A stretch of 64,000 nt of DNA from Pedobacter sandarakinus (GCF_026240095.1 NZ_JAPIVG010000004.1:62001-126000), one strand, 5' to 3'. Shown: positions 26,677-36,301, counted from the first letter of the stretch. Numbers and translations: made by a program. The notes: generated by a model from the letters alone, not told the origin.

Positions 26677-28770
26677 ATGAAACGCTTTAGCATCCTCTTA
26701 TGTTCATGCCTGTTACTGTTTGCCTGCAAAAACAGATCGGCTCAATTGGATGAACTGAAATATCCAAACTTTAAAGCATATGATGATACCGCTTCTGTAT
26801 ATTACATCCATAAGCAATACAAGCAAGGAACCCACTATCTCGATTCGGTATTTAAGCGGTTAGATAATCCTGGCATTATCGACAAATGGAATTATTACAG
26901 AATTCTTTCCAAAGCAATACTTACTGAAGCCAAGGAAACCAAAAGTATATATCAGCTCCAACAAGCACTAAAAATAGCAGACGCTATGATAAATATGTTG
27001 GAAGAACATGATCTTGACAAGACCTTTAAAAAAGAAATGGCCAATACCATATTTTTTAAAGGGGAAATTTTGTTTGAGATGAAACGATTTGGGTTAGCTT
27101 ACCAGAATTTCTACCAAGCAAAGTTAATTGCCGATCAACTCAGTTACGATTGTGATAAGGCTAGCTTTATTGTCAGGCTTGCATTTATCAATTACCAGCA
27201 AAAAAGGTATAGAGACGCTGCCCGGCTTTTCTATCAGTCTTATCAAAAAAGAATGGCCTGTGTAAACGATTTTGACACGTTTGTTGAGACGCAACAATCA
27301 GCAAGTAATGCTGGCTTAAGTTATGAAAAAGTCAAAATGACTGATAGTGCTTTTATCTGCTACCAGAAAGGGCTGGCATACATCGCAAAAAATGAACACA
27401 AATTTAAAAACAAGACATATATAAGGTTAGCGAAGGGAGTTTTTTATAAGAATATGGCCGTTGTATATGTAGATAGTGGGAACTTTGCAAAGGCTGAAAA
27501 ACTATTCCAAAAGAGCATTCTATATATTCAAGCAGAGAACACTGAGCCAGTAAATCGGGTTGAGGCATATTTGGGACTTGCCAAACTCTATTTCGACCAG
27601 GGTGAATTTGCCAAAACCAAACAAATTCTGGATGCAAACGAAAAAGAGGTTTCCATTCTTAACGATAATAGTACTACCCTCTTATGGTTAGAGATGAGTG
27701 TAAACTACTTCAATATCACTCAACAATATCAAAAAGCAAGGTTGCTGCAACAGCGGTTTTTGGTGTTACAGGCAAAAATAATGCAGGAGGAAAGAAACTT
27801 AAACCAATTTAGCAATGGTAACCAACTGGTAAGTCTGCAGCGAGATTATGAACTGTCGCTGTTAAAAAAAGAAAGTCAGTTTAATAGTATATTTTTGATA
27901 CTCACCTCTGCAATTGTGGTTCTAGCCGGAGCCATTATTTACCAGATATTGCGTAGCTGGAGAACTACCAAGCGAAATAACGAAAATTTAAAGCGACTAA
28001 ATACACAAATAACCGAGCAAAACCTGAACCTACAGATCGCATTAAATGCACTGGAAAAAAGCCACGATGAAAACAATAGGGTAATGAGGGTTATTGCACA
28101 CGATCTAAGAAGCCCCATTGGCGCAATAGTGAATCTGGCTGCATTGATAGTGGATGACGAGAAACTTTCGGAAGATGCCCATCAAATGGTTAGCTTAATA
28201 AAATCATCGGCTACCGATTCGCTTCGGTTTGTGAACAATTTATTAAACCAAAATGGAGAGAAGAATGTGCTGGATAAAGAACTTGTAGATCTTGACGCAC
28301 TATTGAAATATTGCATTAACCTGCTCCAGTACAAGGCATTGGAAAAGAAACAACACGTTATTCTAAATAGCCAACCAATCCTTATTAACGTTAATAGAGA
28401 AAAAATTTGGCGTGTGGTTAGCAACCTTTTCACAAACGCTGTAAAATTTAGTCAGGAAGGTGGAACAATTGAAGTAACGTTGAATTTACAAGAACAAGAT
28501 GTGATCATTTCTGTAAGGGATGAAGGTATGGGAATACCCGATCATTTGAAGAATACGATTTTCAGCCTGCAGGATGAAGTAAGAAGACCAGGAACGGGTG
28601 GAGAAAAGTCTCACGGAATTGGCCTCAACATCTCAAAACAGATTATTGAAGCACATGGCGGCAAAATTTGGTTCGAAAGCCAGGAAAATAAAGGGTCAAT
28701 ATTCTTTTTCAAACTTCCGTTAGATAAAAAAGAGTTAGCTGGTTCTCTTGCCTTCCAGAATCATGTTTAG
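26677..28770 (+). CDS. TPR-containing lipoprotein-type sensor histidine kinase
   Basis: A 697-residue hybrid-free sensor kinase. The N-terminus has a lipobox-like LLLFACKN signal (cysteine about residue 16). Residues 40-390 contain tetratricopeptide-like repeats, for example around FKNMAVVYVDSGNFAKAEKLF. One transmembrane helix (about 405-425) and a short coiled coil lead to a HisKA domain with phospho-acceptor in VIAHDLRSPIGA. The HATPase_c domain shows N box NLFTNAVKFS, G1 VRDEGMGIP and G2 HGIGLNIS. This periplasmic-TPR kinase design is common in Bacteroidota. No response regulator is adjacent. Its last 36 nt overlap the convergent ABC transporter gene. Confidence 0.88.
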   Translation: MKRFSILLCSCLLLFACKNRSAQLDELKYPNFKAYDDTASVYYIHKQYKQGTHYLDSVFKRLDNPGIIDKWNYYRILSKAILTEAKETKSIYQLQQALKIADAMINMLEEHDLDKTFKKEMANTIFFKGEILFEMKRFGLAYQNFYQAKLIADQLSYDCDKASFIVRLAFINYQQKRYRDAARLFYQSYQKRMACVNDFDTFVETQQSASNAGLSYEKVKMTDSAFICYQKGLAYIAKNEHKFKNKTYIRLAKGVFYKNMAVVYVDSGNFAKAEKLFQKSILYIQAENTEPVNRVEAYLGLAKLYFDQGEFAKTKQILDANEKEVSILNDNSTTLLWLEMSVNYFNITQQYQKARLLQQRFLVLQAKIMQEERNLNQFSNGNQLVSLQRDYELSLLKKESQFNSIFLILTSAIVVLAGAIIYQILRSWRTTKRNNENLKRLNTQITEQNLNLQIALNALEKSHDENNRVMRVIAHDLRSPIGAIVNLAALIVDDEKLSEDAHQMVSLIKSSATDSLRFVNNLLNQNGEKNVLDKELVDLDALLKYCINLLQYKALEKKQHVILNSQPILINVNREKIWRVVSNLFTNAVKFSQEGGTIEVTLNLQEQDVIISVRDEGMGIPDHLKNTIFSLQDEVRRPGTGGEKSHGIGLNISKQIIEAHGGKIWFESQENKGSIFFFKLPLDKKELAGSLAFQNHV

Positions 28771-30495
28771 GGCGTTCTGCAAAGATCCTGCATTCTGCAC
28801 TTCCCCTTCATTCACAAAGTATATCTCATCTGCACTTTCAATGGTGTTTAATCGATGTGCTATAATAACCAAGGTGGTATCTTCGGAAAGCTTTTTTAAA
28901 ATATTGCTTAATAATTTTTCAGTAATGGTATCAATGTTTGCGGTAGCTTCATCTAAAATGAGTAATGCCGGATTACGTAAAACAGCCCTCATAAATGCGA
29001 TAAGCTGCTTCTGCCCTAAACTAATGCTGTCTGAATTAGAATTAATTTGGGTATTTAATCCTTCTTCGAAGATAGATAATAACCCATCCAGGTTTGCATC
29101 GACAATAATTTTGCTCAACTCCTCATCACTTAAATGCTGATATTTTTTGTTTCCATAAAGGATATTGTCCTTAACAGAACCAGTAAATAGAAAAGGTTCC
29201 TGTAAAATAAACCCTATTCTCTCCGTACGTTCTTCATCAGTGAAAGTCCTAATGTCGTGGCCATTCAGTAAAACCTGACCTTTAGTAGCATCATATAAAC
29301 GGGCAATTAGTGAAGCAGTAGTTGTTTTTCCGCCGCCAGTTGGACCAATAAGAGCATAGGTTTTTCCTTTTTCGAAGCGTAAGTTAATGTTATGCAGAAT
29401 TTCTTTAGAATCATTGTAACTAAATGAAACATCTTTGAACTCAAGCAAGGTATCAGATGTTGGCGAATCTTTGCGTTCGATTTGAGTAAGGTCGTTATCC
29501 AACACAAGGATTTGGGAAATCCTATCCCAACTAGCCATTGCGACTTGAAAGCTGGTCCAAAGGGCAGCCAATTGGCGTAATGGGTTATAAAAGTTTGTAC
29601 AATAAGACAGGTAACTTACCAGCAAACCTACAGTAAAACTACCTTTTGAGATGAGGTAGATGCCGAAAAGAAGCACAATCAGCTGTGCTGTGCTGGACAG
29701 CAGCCCGTAAACGGGCACAAATACATTATTTGCCAAGCCCGCAGCCACGGCAGTTTTATAATTCTGGGCATTCGCCTGATCAAACCGCTTCCTGAAATAA
29801 TCCCTTCTGTTAAAAGCGATGATAACTTTAAAATTATTTAAACTCTCCTGAATTTCTGCGCTTAATCCGCCAACGCTTGTTAGATTTTTGGCATTTCTCC
29901 GCTTTACCCAAGGTGAAAGTGCTAAAGTAAAAATAACGATGATTACGGCTGGCAAAAGTGCGGCAGAACCCAATTCGAGGTTGATAGAAAGCAGGAAAAT
30001 GCCAGCCCCAAACATCGTCACAATACTGCCCACAAACTGCATCAGCGATTGAGAGAAAAACTGATTCACCTTATCTGTGTCTGCATTAACACGCGATATT
30101 AAATCTCCCGCCTTGTTCTGGTTGAAAAACGAAACAGGCAGTGTTTGTAATTTATTAAAAATCGCATTCCTCAAACCGAAAAGCATCCGCTGTCCTACCC
30201 CACCCATTAATTTGGTTTGCATATAGCCAGTAATCATGGCAATAGCATACACTACAAGCAAAATTCCACCCATCGTTAGAACACCTTCAAACTGTTTGGT
30301 GCGAATATACTTGTCTATCGTGTAACCAACCAACAGCGGACCAGTTAAAAGTAAACCAGAATTTATTAAAATAGCTACCAACGCAAGCCATAGCGTTTTT
30401 TTCTCTTCGGATATAAATTTGAGCAATCTCCTAAGCGCCTGGAACGTAGATGGTTTTTCTAGCTGCTGATTGAGATTGTTAAGATTGTAGTTCAT
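28735..30495 (-). CDS. ABC exporter half-transporter with canonical catalytic site
   Basis: A 586-residue fusion of a six-helix ABC exporter membrane domain (about 30-320) and an ATPase domain (about 345-580). Walker A is GPTGGGKTTT, Walker B is LLILDEATANID with the catalytic glutamate, and the switch histidine is in IIAHRLNTI. Its signature motif is altered: ISLGQ instead of LSGGQ. The partner gene just upstream has the complementary defects, so the two should form an asymmetric heterodimer of the BmrCD/TM287-288 type that exports drugs or lipids. The genes overlap by 17 nt. Confidence 0.9.
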   Translation of the reverse strand: MNYNLNNLNQQLEKPSTFQALRRLLKFISEEKKTLWLALVAILINSGLLLTGPLLVGYTIDKYIRTKQFEGVLTMGGILLVVYAIAMITGYMQTKLMGGVGQRMLFGLRNAIFNKLQTLPVSFFNQNKAGDLISRVNADTDKVNQFFSQSLMQFVGSIVTMFGAGIFLLSINLELGSAALLPAVIIVIFTLALSPWVKRRNAKNLTSVGGLSAEIQESLNNFKVIIAFNRRDYFRKRFDQANAQNYKTAVAAGLANNVFVPVYGLLSSTAQLIVLLFGIYLISKGSFTVGLLVSYLSYCTNFYNPLRQLAALWTSFQVAMASWDRISQILVLDNDLTQIERKDSPTSDTLLEFKDVSFSYNDSKEILHNINLRFEKGKTYALIGPTGGGKTTTASLIARLYDATKGQVLLNGHDIRTFTDEERTERIGFILQEPFLFTGSVKDNILYGNKKYQHLSDEELSKIIVDANLDGLLSIFEEGLNTQINSNSDSISLGQKQLIAFMRAVLRNPALLILDEATANIDTITEKLLSNILKKLSEDTTLVIIAHRLNTIESADEIYFVNEGEVQNAGSLQNALNMILEGKRTS

Positions 30496-32215
30496 AGTTG
30501 CTTGTGCTCTGCTGAGATTTGTAGATTTGAACGTACTCTAGGCTACTTTCTAATAAATGTTCGTGTGTACCTGAAGCCACAATTTCGCCCTGCATTAGTA
30601 AGATTACCTGATCATAGCTGGTTACGGAAGCAATTTTTTGCGTAACAGAAACCAACGTTAGATTAGGATAGTTTTTATTAATATTCTGAAGAATTCGCCT
30701 TTCTGTTTGTGTATCTACCCTAGCGGTAAAGTCATCAAGAAATAGAATTTTTGGGTTAACAGCCAAGGCCCTTGCCAACATAATCCGCTGTTTCTGTCCA
30801 CCAGAAAGGCTATTTCCCCTTTCAGAAACAATGGTATTTAGTTTTTCTGGCAACAACGCTACGAAGTCTTTCAGTTCTGCAGTCTCAATCGCTTTAGATA
30901 AAGACTCGTCAGTAACTATATCACTAAAAGCGATGTTTTCCCTAATACTCATATTAAACATAATACTATCCTGAAAAACAAGCCCAACTTGCTTGTAGAA
31001 ATTTTGCTGTTGATATTCATTGATATCCTGGTTATCAAATAGTATGGAGCCAGAGTTTGGGGAAATTAAGCCGGTTAACAAATATAATAGCTGTGTCTTC
31101 CCAGCAGCTGTAGGACCAATGATGGCTGTTTTGGAACCAGGTTTTACCGTAAACCCTACATGTTTAAGTACAGGCTTCTGACCAATAGTAAGCGAAACAT
31201 CTTCAATTTGAATTAATCCATTTAAAACATTTGTTATGGTGCCTGGATGTTCAACTCGTGGGGCATTTAATACACTTTCTATTCGCTGGTACGAAGCGCT
31301 TGCCTGGGCCATCACATTGCTCATGAAACCAATTACTAAGATAGGAAATATGATAAGAGATAGATAACTATTGAAAGCCGCAAACTCTCCCAGACTCATT
31401 TGTGAATCGATTACAAAATGCCCACCTAATACCAAAATGGTTAAACCGGCAAGATTTGCTATGAAAACTATTATAGGAATAAGCCCGGCGAATAAACGTA
31501 AAATAGATAGCCCCAGGTGTTTTGCCTTCGTATTTGCTTCTATAAATTTGTTGTATTCTACCTGTTGCGAATTGATTACCCGAATAAGTGCCGACCCTAA
31601 AACACTCTCACTAATTACCTTATTCAACCAGTCGATTACTTCCCTGCTTTTAATAAAAAGTACCCTTACCTTTTTTAATACGAAGAAGAATGCGAAGCCA
31701 ATAATAGGTACGATGGCAATGATGCAGATGGCTAGTTTCCAATTAATCATGAGCAAAAGAATACTCGCTCCAAAAATTAAGAATACTGATGACGCAAGAG
31801 ATACGATAGCTTGTGATACAAACATCTTTATTGAATCTGTATCTGATGTGAGATTAGTGAGCAATTTTGATGGATTGGCTTCCAGAATGTAAGCATGACT
31901 CTGGTTAGAAATCTGATCAGACAATTGGGTTCTTAAGTCCTTCGCAACCCGTTCTGAGGCATAGGTTTGGACAATACTCTGCAAGTAAGTAAATATAAAT
32001 ACCAAGATTATAGCGAGGCCAAACTGCCATAAAATGGATTTTAAATTGAAAGTATGGTTGGTGTATGCATCAATTCCGTGAGCGATAATTTTCGGGAGCA
32101 GTAAGTTTACCCCATTACTAAGCAGCGCAAATAAAATAAGTAGCGCAATTAAACCTTTGTATGATGCCAATAAGCTAAAAACACTCGCTTTTTTAGCTCC
32201 TTTGTTATTTGTCAT
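30479..32215 (-). CDS. ABC exporter half-transporter with degenerate catalytic site
   Basis: A 578-residue membrane-plus-ATPase fusion. Walker A is GPTAAGKT and the signature LSGGQ is canonical. However, the residue after Walker B is aspartate (LFLDDFTARVD) where a catalytic glutamate is expected, and the switch histidine is replaced by glutamine (VSVTQKIAS). Combined with the partner's altered signature, this yields one active and one degenerate ATP site. I start at the ATG at 32215: an alternative TTG at 32242 lies inside a TAAATTTG box (32240-32247, minus strand), which is probably the promoter's -7 element. It is the first gene of the two-gene operon. Confidence 0.9.
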   Translation of the reverse strand: MTNNKGAKKASVFSLLASYKGLIALLILFALLSNGVNLLLPKIIAHGIDAYTNHTFNLKSILWQFGLAIILVFIFTYLQSIVQTYASERVAKDLRTQLSDQISNQSHAYILEANPSKLLTNLTSDTDSIKMFVSQAIVSLASSVFLIFGASILLLMINWKLAICIIAIVPIIGFAFFFVLKKVRVLFIKSREVIDWLNKVISESVLGSALIRVINSQQVEYNKFIEANTKAKHLGLSILRLFAGLIPIIVFIANLAGLTILVLGGHFVIDSQMSLGEFAAFNSYLSLIIFPILVIGFMSNVMAQASASYQRIESVLNAPRVEHPGTITNVLNGLIQIEDVSLTIGQKPVLKHVGFTVKPGSKTAIIGPTAAGKTQLLYLLTGLISPNSGSILFDNQDINEYQQQNFYKQVGLVFQDSIMFNMSIRENIAFSDIVTDESLSKAIETAELKDFVALLPEKLNTIVSERGNSLSGGQKQRIMLARALAVNPKILFLDDFTARVDTQTERRILQNINKNYPNLTLVSVTQKIASVTSYDQVILLMQGEIVASGTHEHLLESSLEYVQIYKSQQSTSNYELQS

Positions 32216-32364
32216 GGTAAGTGTAAACCTTGTAAAAATCAAATTTAACCCAAATATCCGGATAGTTTTAGCATTAATGCATCAAATTACATTTTAAATG
32301 TACCAGCTCTAAATGGGCATGTGTATTTTAGGTTCTGAAAAGTTTCCGATACAGTTAAACTTGC

Positions 32365-32372
32365 TACCTTTG
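32365..32372 (+). promoter_or_regulatory. -7 box of the CvfB-like gene
   Basis: TACCTTTG matches TAnnTTTG. A TTTC at 32343-32346 lies 18 nt upstream as a weak -33 element. The predicted transcription start is near 32376, directly before the stem-loop at 32377-32398. Confidence 0.55.
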
Positions 32373-32376
32373 CACA

Positions 32377-32398
32377 TAATCATTGGAGAAAATGATTA
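32377..32398 (+). promoter_or_regulatory. 5'-UTR stem-loop of the CvfB-like gene
   Basis: TAATCATT and AATGATTA form a perfect 8-bp stem around the six-base loop GGAGAA. The hairpin would be the very 5' end of the mRNA, and its loop exposes a GGAG sequence about 20 nt before the ATG. It may stabilise the transcript or affect translation; no such role is shown. Confidence 0.5.
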
Positions 32399-32407
32399 AC
32401 CCAACAT

Positions 32408-33253
32408 ATGATCGAAATAGGAAAATACAACGAATTAAGAGTTTTAAGTAAAACAGAGGCAGGATTAAATCTAACTGATGGTGATAAGTTAGTGATTTTA
32501 CCATATCAATATGTACCTAAAGAGTTGGAAATTGGCGATAACGTAAAAGTCTTTGTGTATATCCAAAAAGATGGTCGCTTAACCGGAACTACTCAAAAGG
32601 CTTATGCCGAAGTTGGTGATTTTGCTTTCCTAAAGGTTGTTGCTGATGGCGAAGATGGTGTTTTTATGGATTTAGGTATTGATAAAGATGTTTATGTACC
32701 AGCAAGAGAACAAAAAAGGCCTATGCAAAAGGGCTACAAATATGTTGTATTCTTATATGTAGATGAAAATAACGATCGCTTGCTTGCATCTTCAAAACTT
32801 TATGATTTTGTTGAGGAAGAAAATTTCGATTTCGAGGAGGGCGACGAGGTAAGTTTACTGATTACCGAAGAAACCGATTTGGGCTACAATGCCATTATCA
32901 ATAACATGTATATTGGATTGTTGTACCACAATGAAGTTTTTGATAATATCCAAGTTGGAGATTTCCGTAAAGGTTGGATAAAAAAAATAAGGGTAGAAGG
33001 CAAAATAGATTTAACCTTGCAACCAAGTGGTTATGGCCATATACTGGATTCGAAAGAAATGGTGCTCGCAGAATTGAAAAAAAGCGGGGGTGTTATCGAA
33101 TTAGGCGACAAGAGTTCCCCAGAAGAAATCTACCACCGTTTTCAGATTAGCAAAAGTGCTTTCAAAAAAACTATCGGATCGCTCTATAAAGAACGTCTAA
33201 TTGTGCTTTCTGATGATTCGATCAGGCTGCTTACTGATACAGAAGCAGATTAA
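32408..33253 (+). CDS. CvfB-like S1-domain RNA-binding protein
   Basis: A 281-residue cytosolic protein with three tandem S1-like OB folds and a C-terminal winged helix, the layout of CvfB/YitL. The S1 pattern is clearest in FLKVVADGEDGVFMDLGIDKDV (about 74-95, read here in two parts) and GWIKKIRVEGKIDLTLQP near residue 195. The C-terminal QISKSAFKKTIGSLYKERL helix pair is the winged-helix part. CvfB binds RNA and influences virulence or stress genes in Firmicutes; here the role is inferred. It has its own promoter and a short leader with a hairpin. Confidence 0.87.
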   Translation: MIEIGKYNELRVLSKTEAGLNLTDGDKLVILPYQYVPKELEIGDNVKVFVYIQKDGRLTGTTQKAYAEVGDFAFLKVVADGEDGVFMDLGIDKDVYVPAREQKRPMQKGYKYVVFLYVDENNDRLLASSKLYDFVEEENFDFEEGDEVSLLITEETDLGYNAIINNMYIGLLYHNEVFDNIQVGDFRKGWIKKIRVEGKIDLTLQPSGYGHILDSKEMVLAELKKSGGVIELGDKSSPEEIYHRFQISKSAFKKTIGSLYKERLIVLSDDSIRLLTDTEAD

Positions 33254-33449
33254 GATTTATTTCTAACAGTTAAGTTTTGACGGTTAGTTGATTAGGTATG
33301 ATGATCCAAACGTAAAATGATCTGGAAACTATATAAGGAATTTAAATTGATTCAGGTATGCTGAAAGATGTATTTCATTTCAGCAAAAGATTTATATGTT
33401 CTTATATGGTTTAAATTCTAAACCGATTTTGAATCTTGATTTTGATACA

Positions 33450-34886
33450 CTAGAAATAATCCTCCTGAGCAGTTTTTGAGAACAGCTGTGGCGCAAAGTT
33501 GACCAAGTACAATTCTTTTTTTGCACGCGTTACAGCGGTGTATAACCAACGTAAAAAGTCTAAATCTATCATCTCCTCCGTTAAATATCCTTGATCTGCA
33601 AATACAGCCTCCCATTGCCCACCCTGAGCTTTGTGGCACGTAACCGCATAAGCAAACTTAATTTGTAAAGCATTGTAGAAGGGGTCTTGTTTTATGGCTA
33701 ACATTCGTTCACGTTTATTACTGATGTGACTATAGTCTTCATTTAAGCCGTCAAACAATTTTTTATTTTGCTCGTATGGTAAATTTGCCGATTCGAGGTT
33801 TAGTGTATCGAGCATCACTTTACAACTGATTTGCCCGGCAGATGGAAAATCTAAAAATTCTAAGGTAGCATCTGTAAAACGGAAACCATACCGTTCCTCC
33901 TCACCCCTCACCCTAATCACCTTTGCCATATCGCCGTTTGCAATAAAAGCTGTTTCCTCCGTTTCGGGTAACCAAAAATAGTTGTTACGTACTACCATAA
34001 TCTGGTCTCCGCCTGTAAGTTCCTCTTCCCGGTATAACAATCTTGCCCTTATTTGTTGATTGTAAATATTAGCCGACTTGTTAGACCTGCAAACAACAAG
34101 CGTATTTTCCATTCCAAACTTGCGGTAAGCATATTCTAACCCCTCAACTAATCTGGCGCCAGCCATGTTGTAAATATCTTTATAATTTTTAGTCAGAAAT
34201 TTAGGTAGTGGATTTTCAGGGTTTTTAGCAATCTGGTTACGTAACATCGTTGCATTTGCTAAAATTCCAGACTTTTTCTCCTGCCTTACCACTTCCTTTA
34301 ACTCAACAGCAGTTATGGTTAGCGCAAAATGATCCTTTAAATACGTTTCATTTAATGCCGGGCTGTCTAAACTTCCTACAGGCGGTAACTGTGCGGTATC
34401 GCCAACAAAAAGTAGAAAACAGTTTTTAGAATTGTAAACAAATTCCAGTAAATCCCTCAATATTGAAGAACCTGTTTCATTGAATTCATCAGCAATCATT
34501 GAAGCTTCATCTATAATAAAGATGGTGTTTTCAGCTAAATTTGGTGCCAGTTGAAACTGCATTTCAGGTGAGGCCGCAGATCGTTTGCGGTATATCCTTT
34601 TATGGATGGTGAGCGCTTTCCTATTTGAATATTGACTCATTACTTTTGCGGCCCGACCGGTGGGTGCCAGTAATTCGCTCTTTAAATTGAATTTCGGCAA
34701 AACACTAACAAGAGCAGCAACTGACGTAGTCTTCCCGGTTCCGGCATAACCTTTAAGTACAAAACATCGATATTCATCATCCTCTTGCAAAAACCGCGAC
34801 ATCCGCTCACAGAAAAGCATTTGTTCTTTTGTTGGTTCATGCTGGTATGCTTGTGCTATAAGCTGGCTTTTGTCTTTATAAATCAA
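33450..34886 (-). CDS. RecD2-like SF1 DNA helicase
   Basis: A 478-residue superfamily 1 helicase resembling the motor part of RecD2 without its long N-terminal extension. Motif I is GYAGTGKTT (about 46-54), motif Ia includes APTGRAA, motif II is IIDEASM, and motif III is GDTAQLPPVG. Near the C-terminus, YAVTCHKAQGGQW (motif V) and YTAVTRAKKELYL (motif VI) complete the set. The short form is common in Bacteroidota and is expected to move 5' to 3' on single-stranded DNA. It lies 55 nt downstream of the DAC-like gene on the same strand. Confidence 0.88.
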   Translation of the reverse strand: MIYKDKSQLIAQAYQHEPTKEQMLFCERMSRFLQEDDEYRCFVLKGYAGTGKTTSVAALVSVLPKFNLKSELLAPTGRAAKVMSQYSNRKALTIHKRIYRKRSAASPEMQFQLAPNLAENTIFIIDEASMIADEFNETGSSILRDLLEFVYNSKNCFLLFVGDTAQLPPVGSLDSPALNETYLKDHFALTITAVELKEVVRQEKKSGILANATMLRNQIAKNPENPLPKFLTKNYKDIYNMAGARLVEGLEYAYRKFGMENTLVVCRSNKSANIYNQQIRARLLYREEELTGGDQIMVVRNNYFWLPETEETAFIANGDMAKVIRVRGEEERYGFRFTDATLEFLDFPSAGQISCKVMLDTLNLESANLPYEQNKKLFDGLNEDYSHISNKRERMLAIKQDPFYNALQIKFAYAVTCHKAQGGQWEAVFADQGYLTEEMIDLDFLRWLYTAVTRAKKELYLVNFAPQLFSKTAQEDYF

Positions 34887-34941
34887 ACTTAATCTTTTAG
34901 AAATCTTAAAAACGGGTGTGGCGTAATTAGTGGTGATCGGG

Positions 34942-36084
34942 TTACAATAACAAAGTTTCTATGCGATGGGCCATCACCATATTTTGAGTTTTGCTCCAGC
35001 TAAACATGGTGAAGTGTCCGTCTTGCGAAGCCACCAGGCCAATGGCTTGCGGCTGATCGTTTACGAACTGAGCCACCGAAAAGTGCCTTGTTCCGCCCAG
35101 CTGCCCAGGGTATAAGATTTTATCTTCTCCACCAATAATGGGCTCAGAAAAAGCAATCTGTTCTACCGTCGGCTTGCCCTTGGCTCTACCAATTTTCGCT
35201 CCAAAAGCAATAAGCTCAAAGTCCTGATTAATTATTGTTGCACCATCAACAGCTGTTAACCCGGCTAAATGCTCTACCTCTCTTCGCAAAGCACCCTGCG
35301 AAAAAATTTCCGTTTGCGTACCTCCCTGTTTAGCCAGATATGATAACCCGCTAAACGTTGGTGCAACACGGTACTGTATAGGATGAATGATGGAATCTTC
35401 CCATTGCTGGTCTTCTTTAGGTACAATCAAGAGTGCCCCACCCCGACCGTGCGAACGCATTGAGACCGAGAATTGTATTAAAATATTAATGGGATCATTC
35501 CAGCTCGCCAATACCGTTAAATCTAATAACGCCTTTAAAATCGGCGGGCAATCTATTGTACCATAAGAAATTGAGTCATCAACGATTCTAATTTGCTCTC
35601 CTTTAAGCACCGCAACGTTAGTATATTTCCCAATACCGTAAATCCTTCTGTGCTTAATTACAATTAAACCAGGCTCCGAAACATCAACTACAAAACAAAA
35701 ATTGGGAATGTTTAAAGTTGTGCCCCAAATATAAAGCTCTCCATCTTCTTCCCATACACCTACGTGTATGCCCGCACGCTCTACCCCTGGCGCAATTTTA
35801 GTAAGCGTGTTGGCATTGAGTGGAAGGGGCTTAGCAAATATTAATGGTTTGGAAGTTTGCTCTGGCGATAAAAAGCCGATAGATATTTTTGGTGAGTGTC
35901 CTTCTTCTTTGCGCAAACTACTCCAAAAAGCCACATCAATTAATTTCTCAATGATATCGTCTGTTGGTTTAGCAGCCAAATCTACTTCGCCTTGCACCTG
36001 TGCATTGGCATGCAACTTGTTAAAATGCTGTGCCACAGTACCCGAAATGGTATGCGCAGCTTTATAAGTAGGTTTGTAACTCAT
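34942..36084 (-). CDS. Diadenylate-cyclase-like (DACNV/DisA_N-related) protein
   Basis: A 380-residue protein whose C-terminal half matches the diadenylate cyclase core in order: GRGGALLIVPKED (213-225), VDGATIINQDFELIAFGAKI (279-298) with the DGA motif, and GTRHFSVAQF (331-340) in place of the usual GTRHR. The N-terminal 200 residues would be the DACNV-type sensor region. The DGA motif is intact, but the last arginine of RHR is phenylalanine, so activity or nucleotide choice may differ from c-di-AMP synthesis. No signal peptide or membrane helix is seen. It is upstream of a RecD-like helicase, recalling DisA's link with DNA integrity. Family inferred from motifs only. Confidence 0.75.
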   Translation of the reverse strand: MSYKPTYKAAHTISGTVAQHFNKLHANAQVQGEVDLAAKPTDDIIEKLIDVAFWSSLRKEEGHSPKISIGFLSPEQTSKPLIFAKPLPLNANTLTKIAPGVERAGIHVGVWEEDGELYIWGTTLNIPNFCFVVDVSEPGLIVIKHRRIYGIGKYTNVAVLKGEQIRIVDDSISYGTIDCPPILKALLDLTVLASWNDPINILIQFSVSMRSHGRGGALLIVPKEDQQWEDSIIHPIQYRVAPTFSGLSYLAKQGGTQTEIFSQGALRREVEHLAGLTAVDGATIINQDFELIAFGAKIGRAKGKPTVEQIAFSEPIIGGEDKILYPGQLGGTRHFSVAQFVNDQPQAIGLVASQDGHFTMFSWSKTQNMVMAHRIETLLL

Positions 36085-36263
36085 GTTCCGAATTTAAGTC
36101 GAATAATTAAAATAAGCGCATGCAAAAAGTTTGATTTTGGTAAAAAGATTATTCAGAAATTAGCAGATGTTCGAGTATCTAAACTCCTGCCGAATGGCAG
36201 AGCCGATAATAACAGTATCGTTTGGTATCAAAACTTATTCCTTGGTTAAAAAACTTTATCCGC

Positions 36264-36296
36264 TTTGCGGTTAATCTTTAAAAAAAGCTATTTTTG
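36264..36296 (+). promoter_or_regulatory. Promoter of the DUF3822-rsmD operon
   Basis: TTTG at 36264-36267 and TATTTTTG at 36289-36296 are 21 nt apart. The ATG at 36302 comes only 5 nt after the -7 box, so the mRNA is predicted to have essentially no leader. Confidence 0.65.
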
Positions 36297-36301
36297 TTTC
36301 A

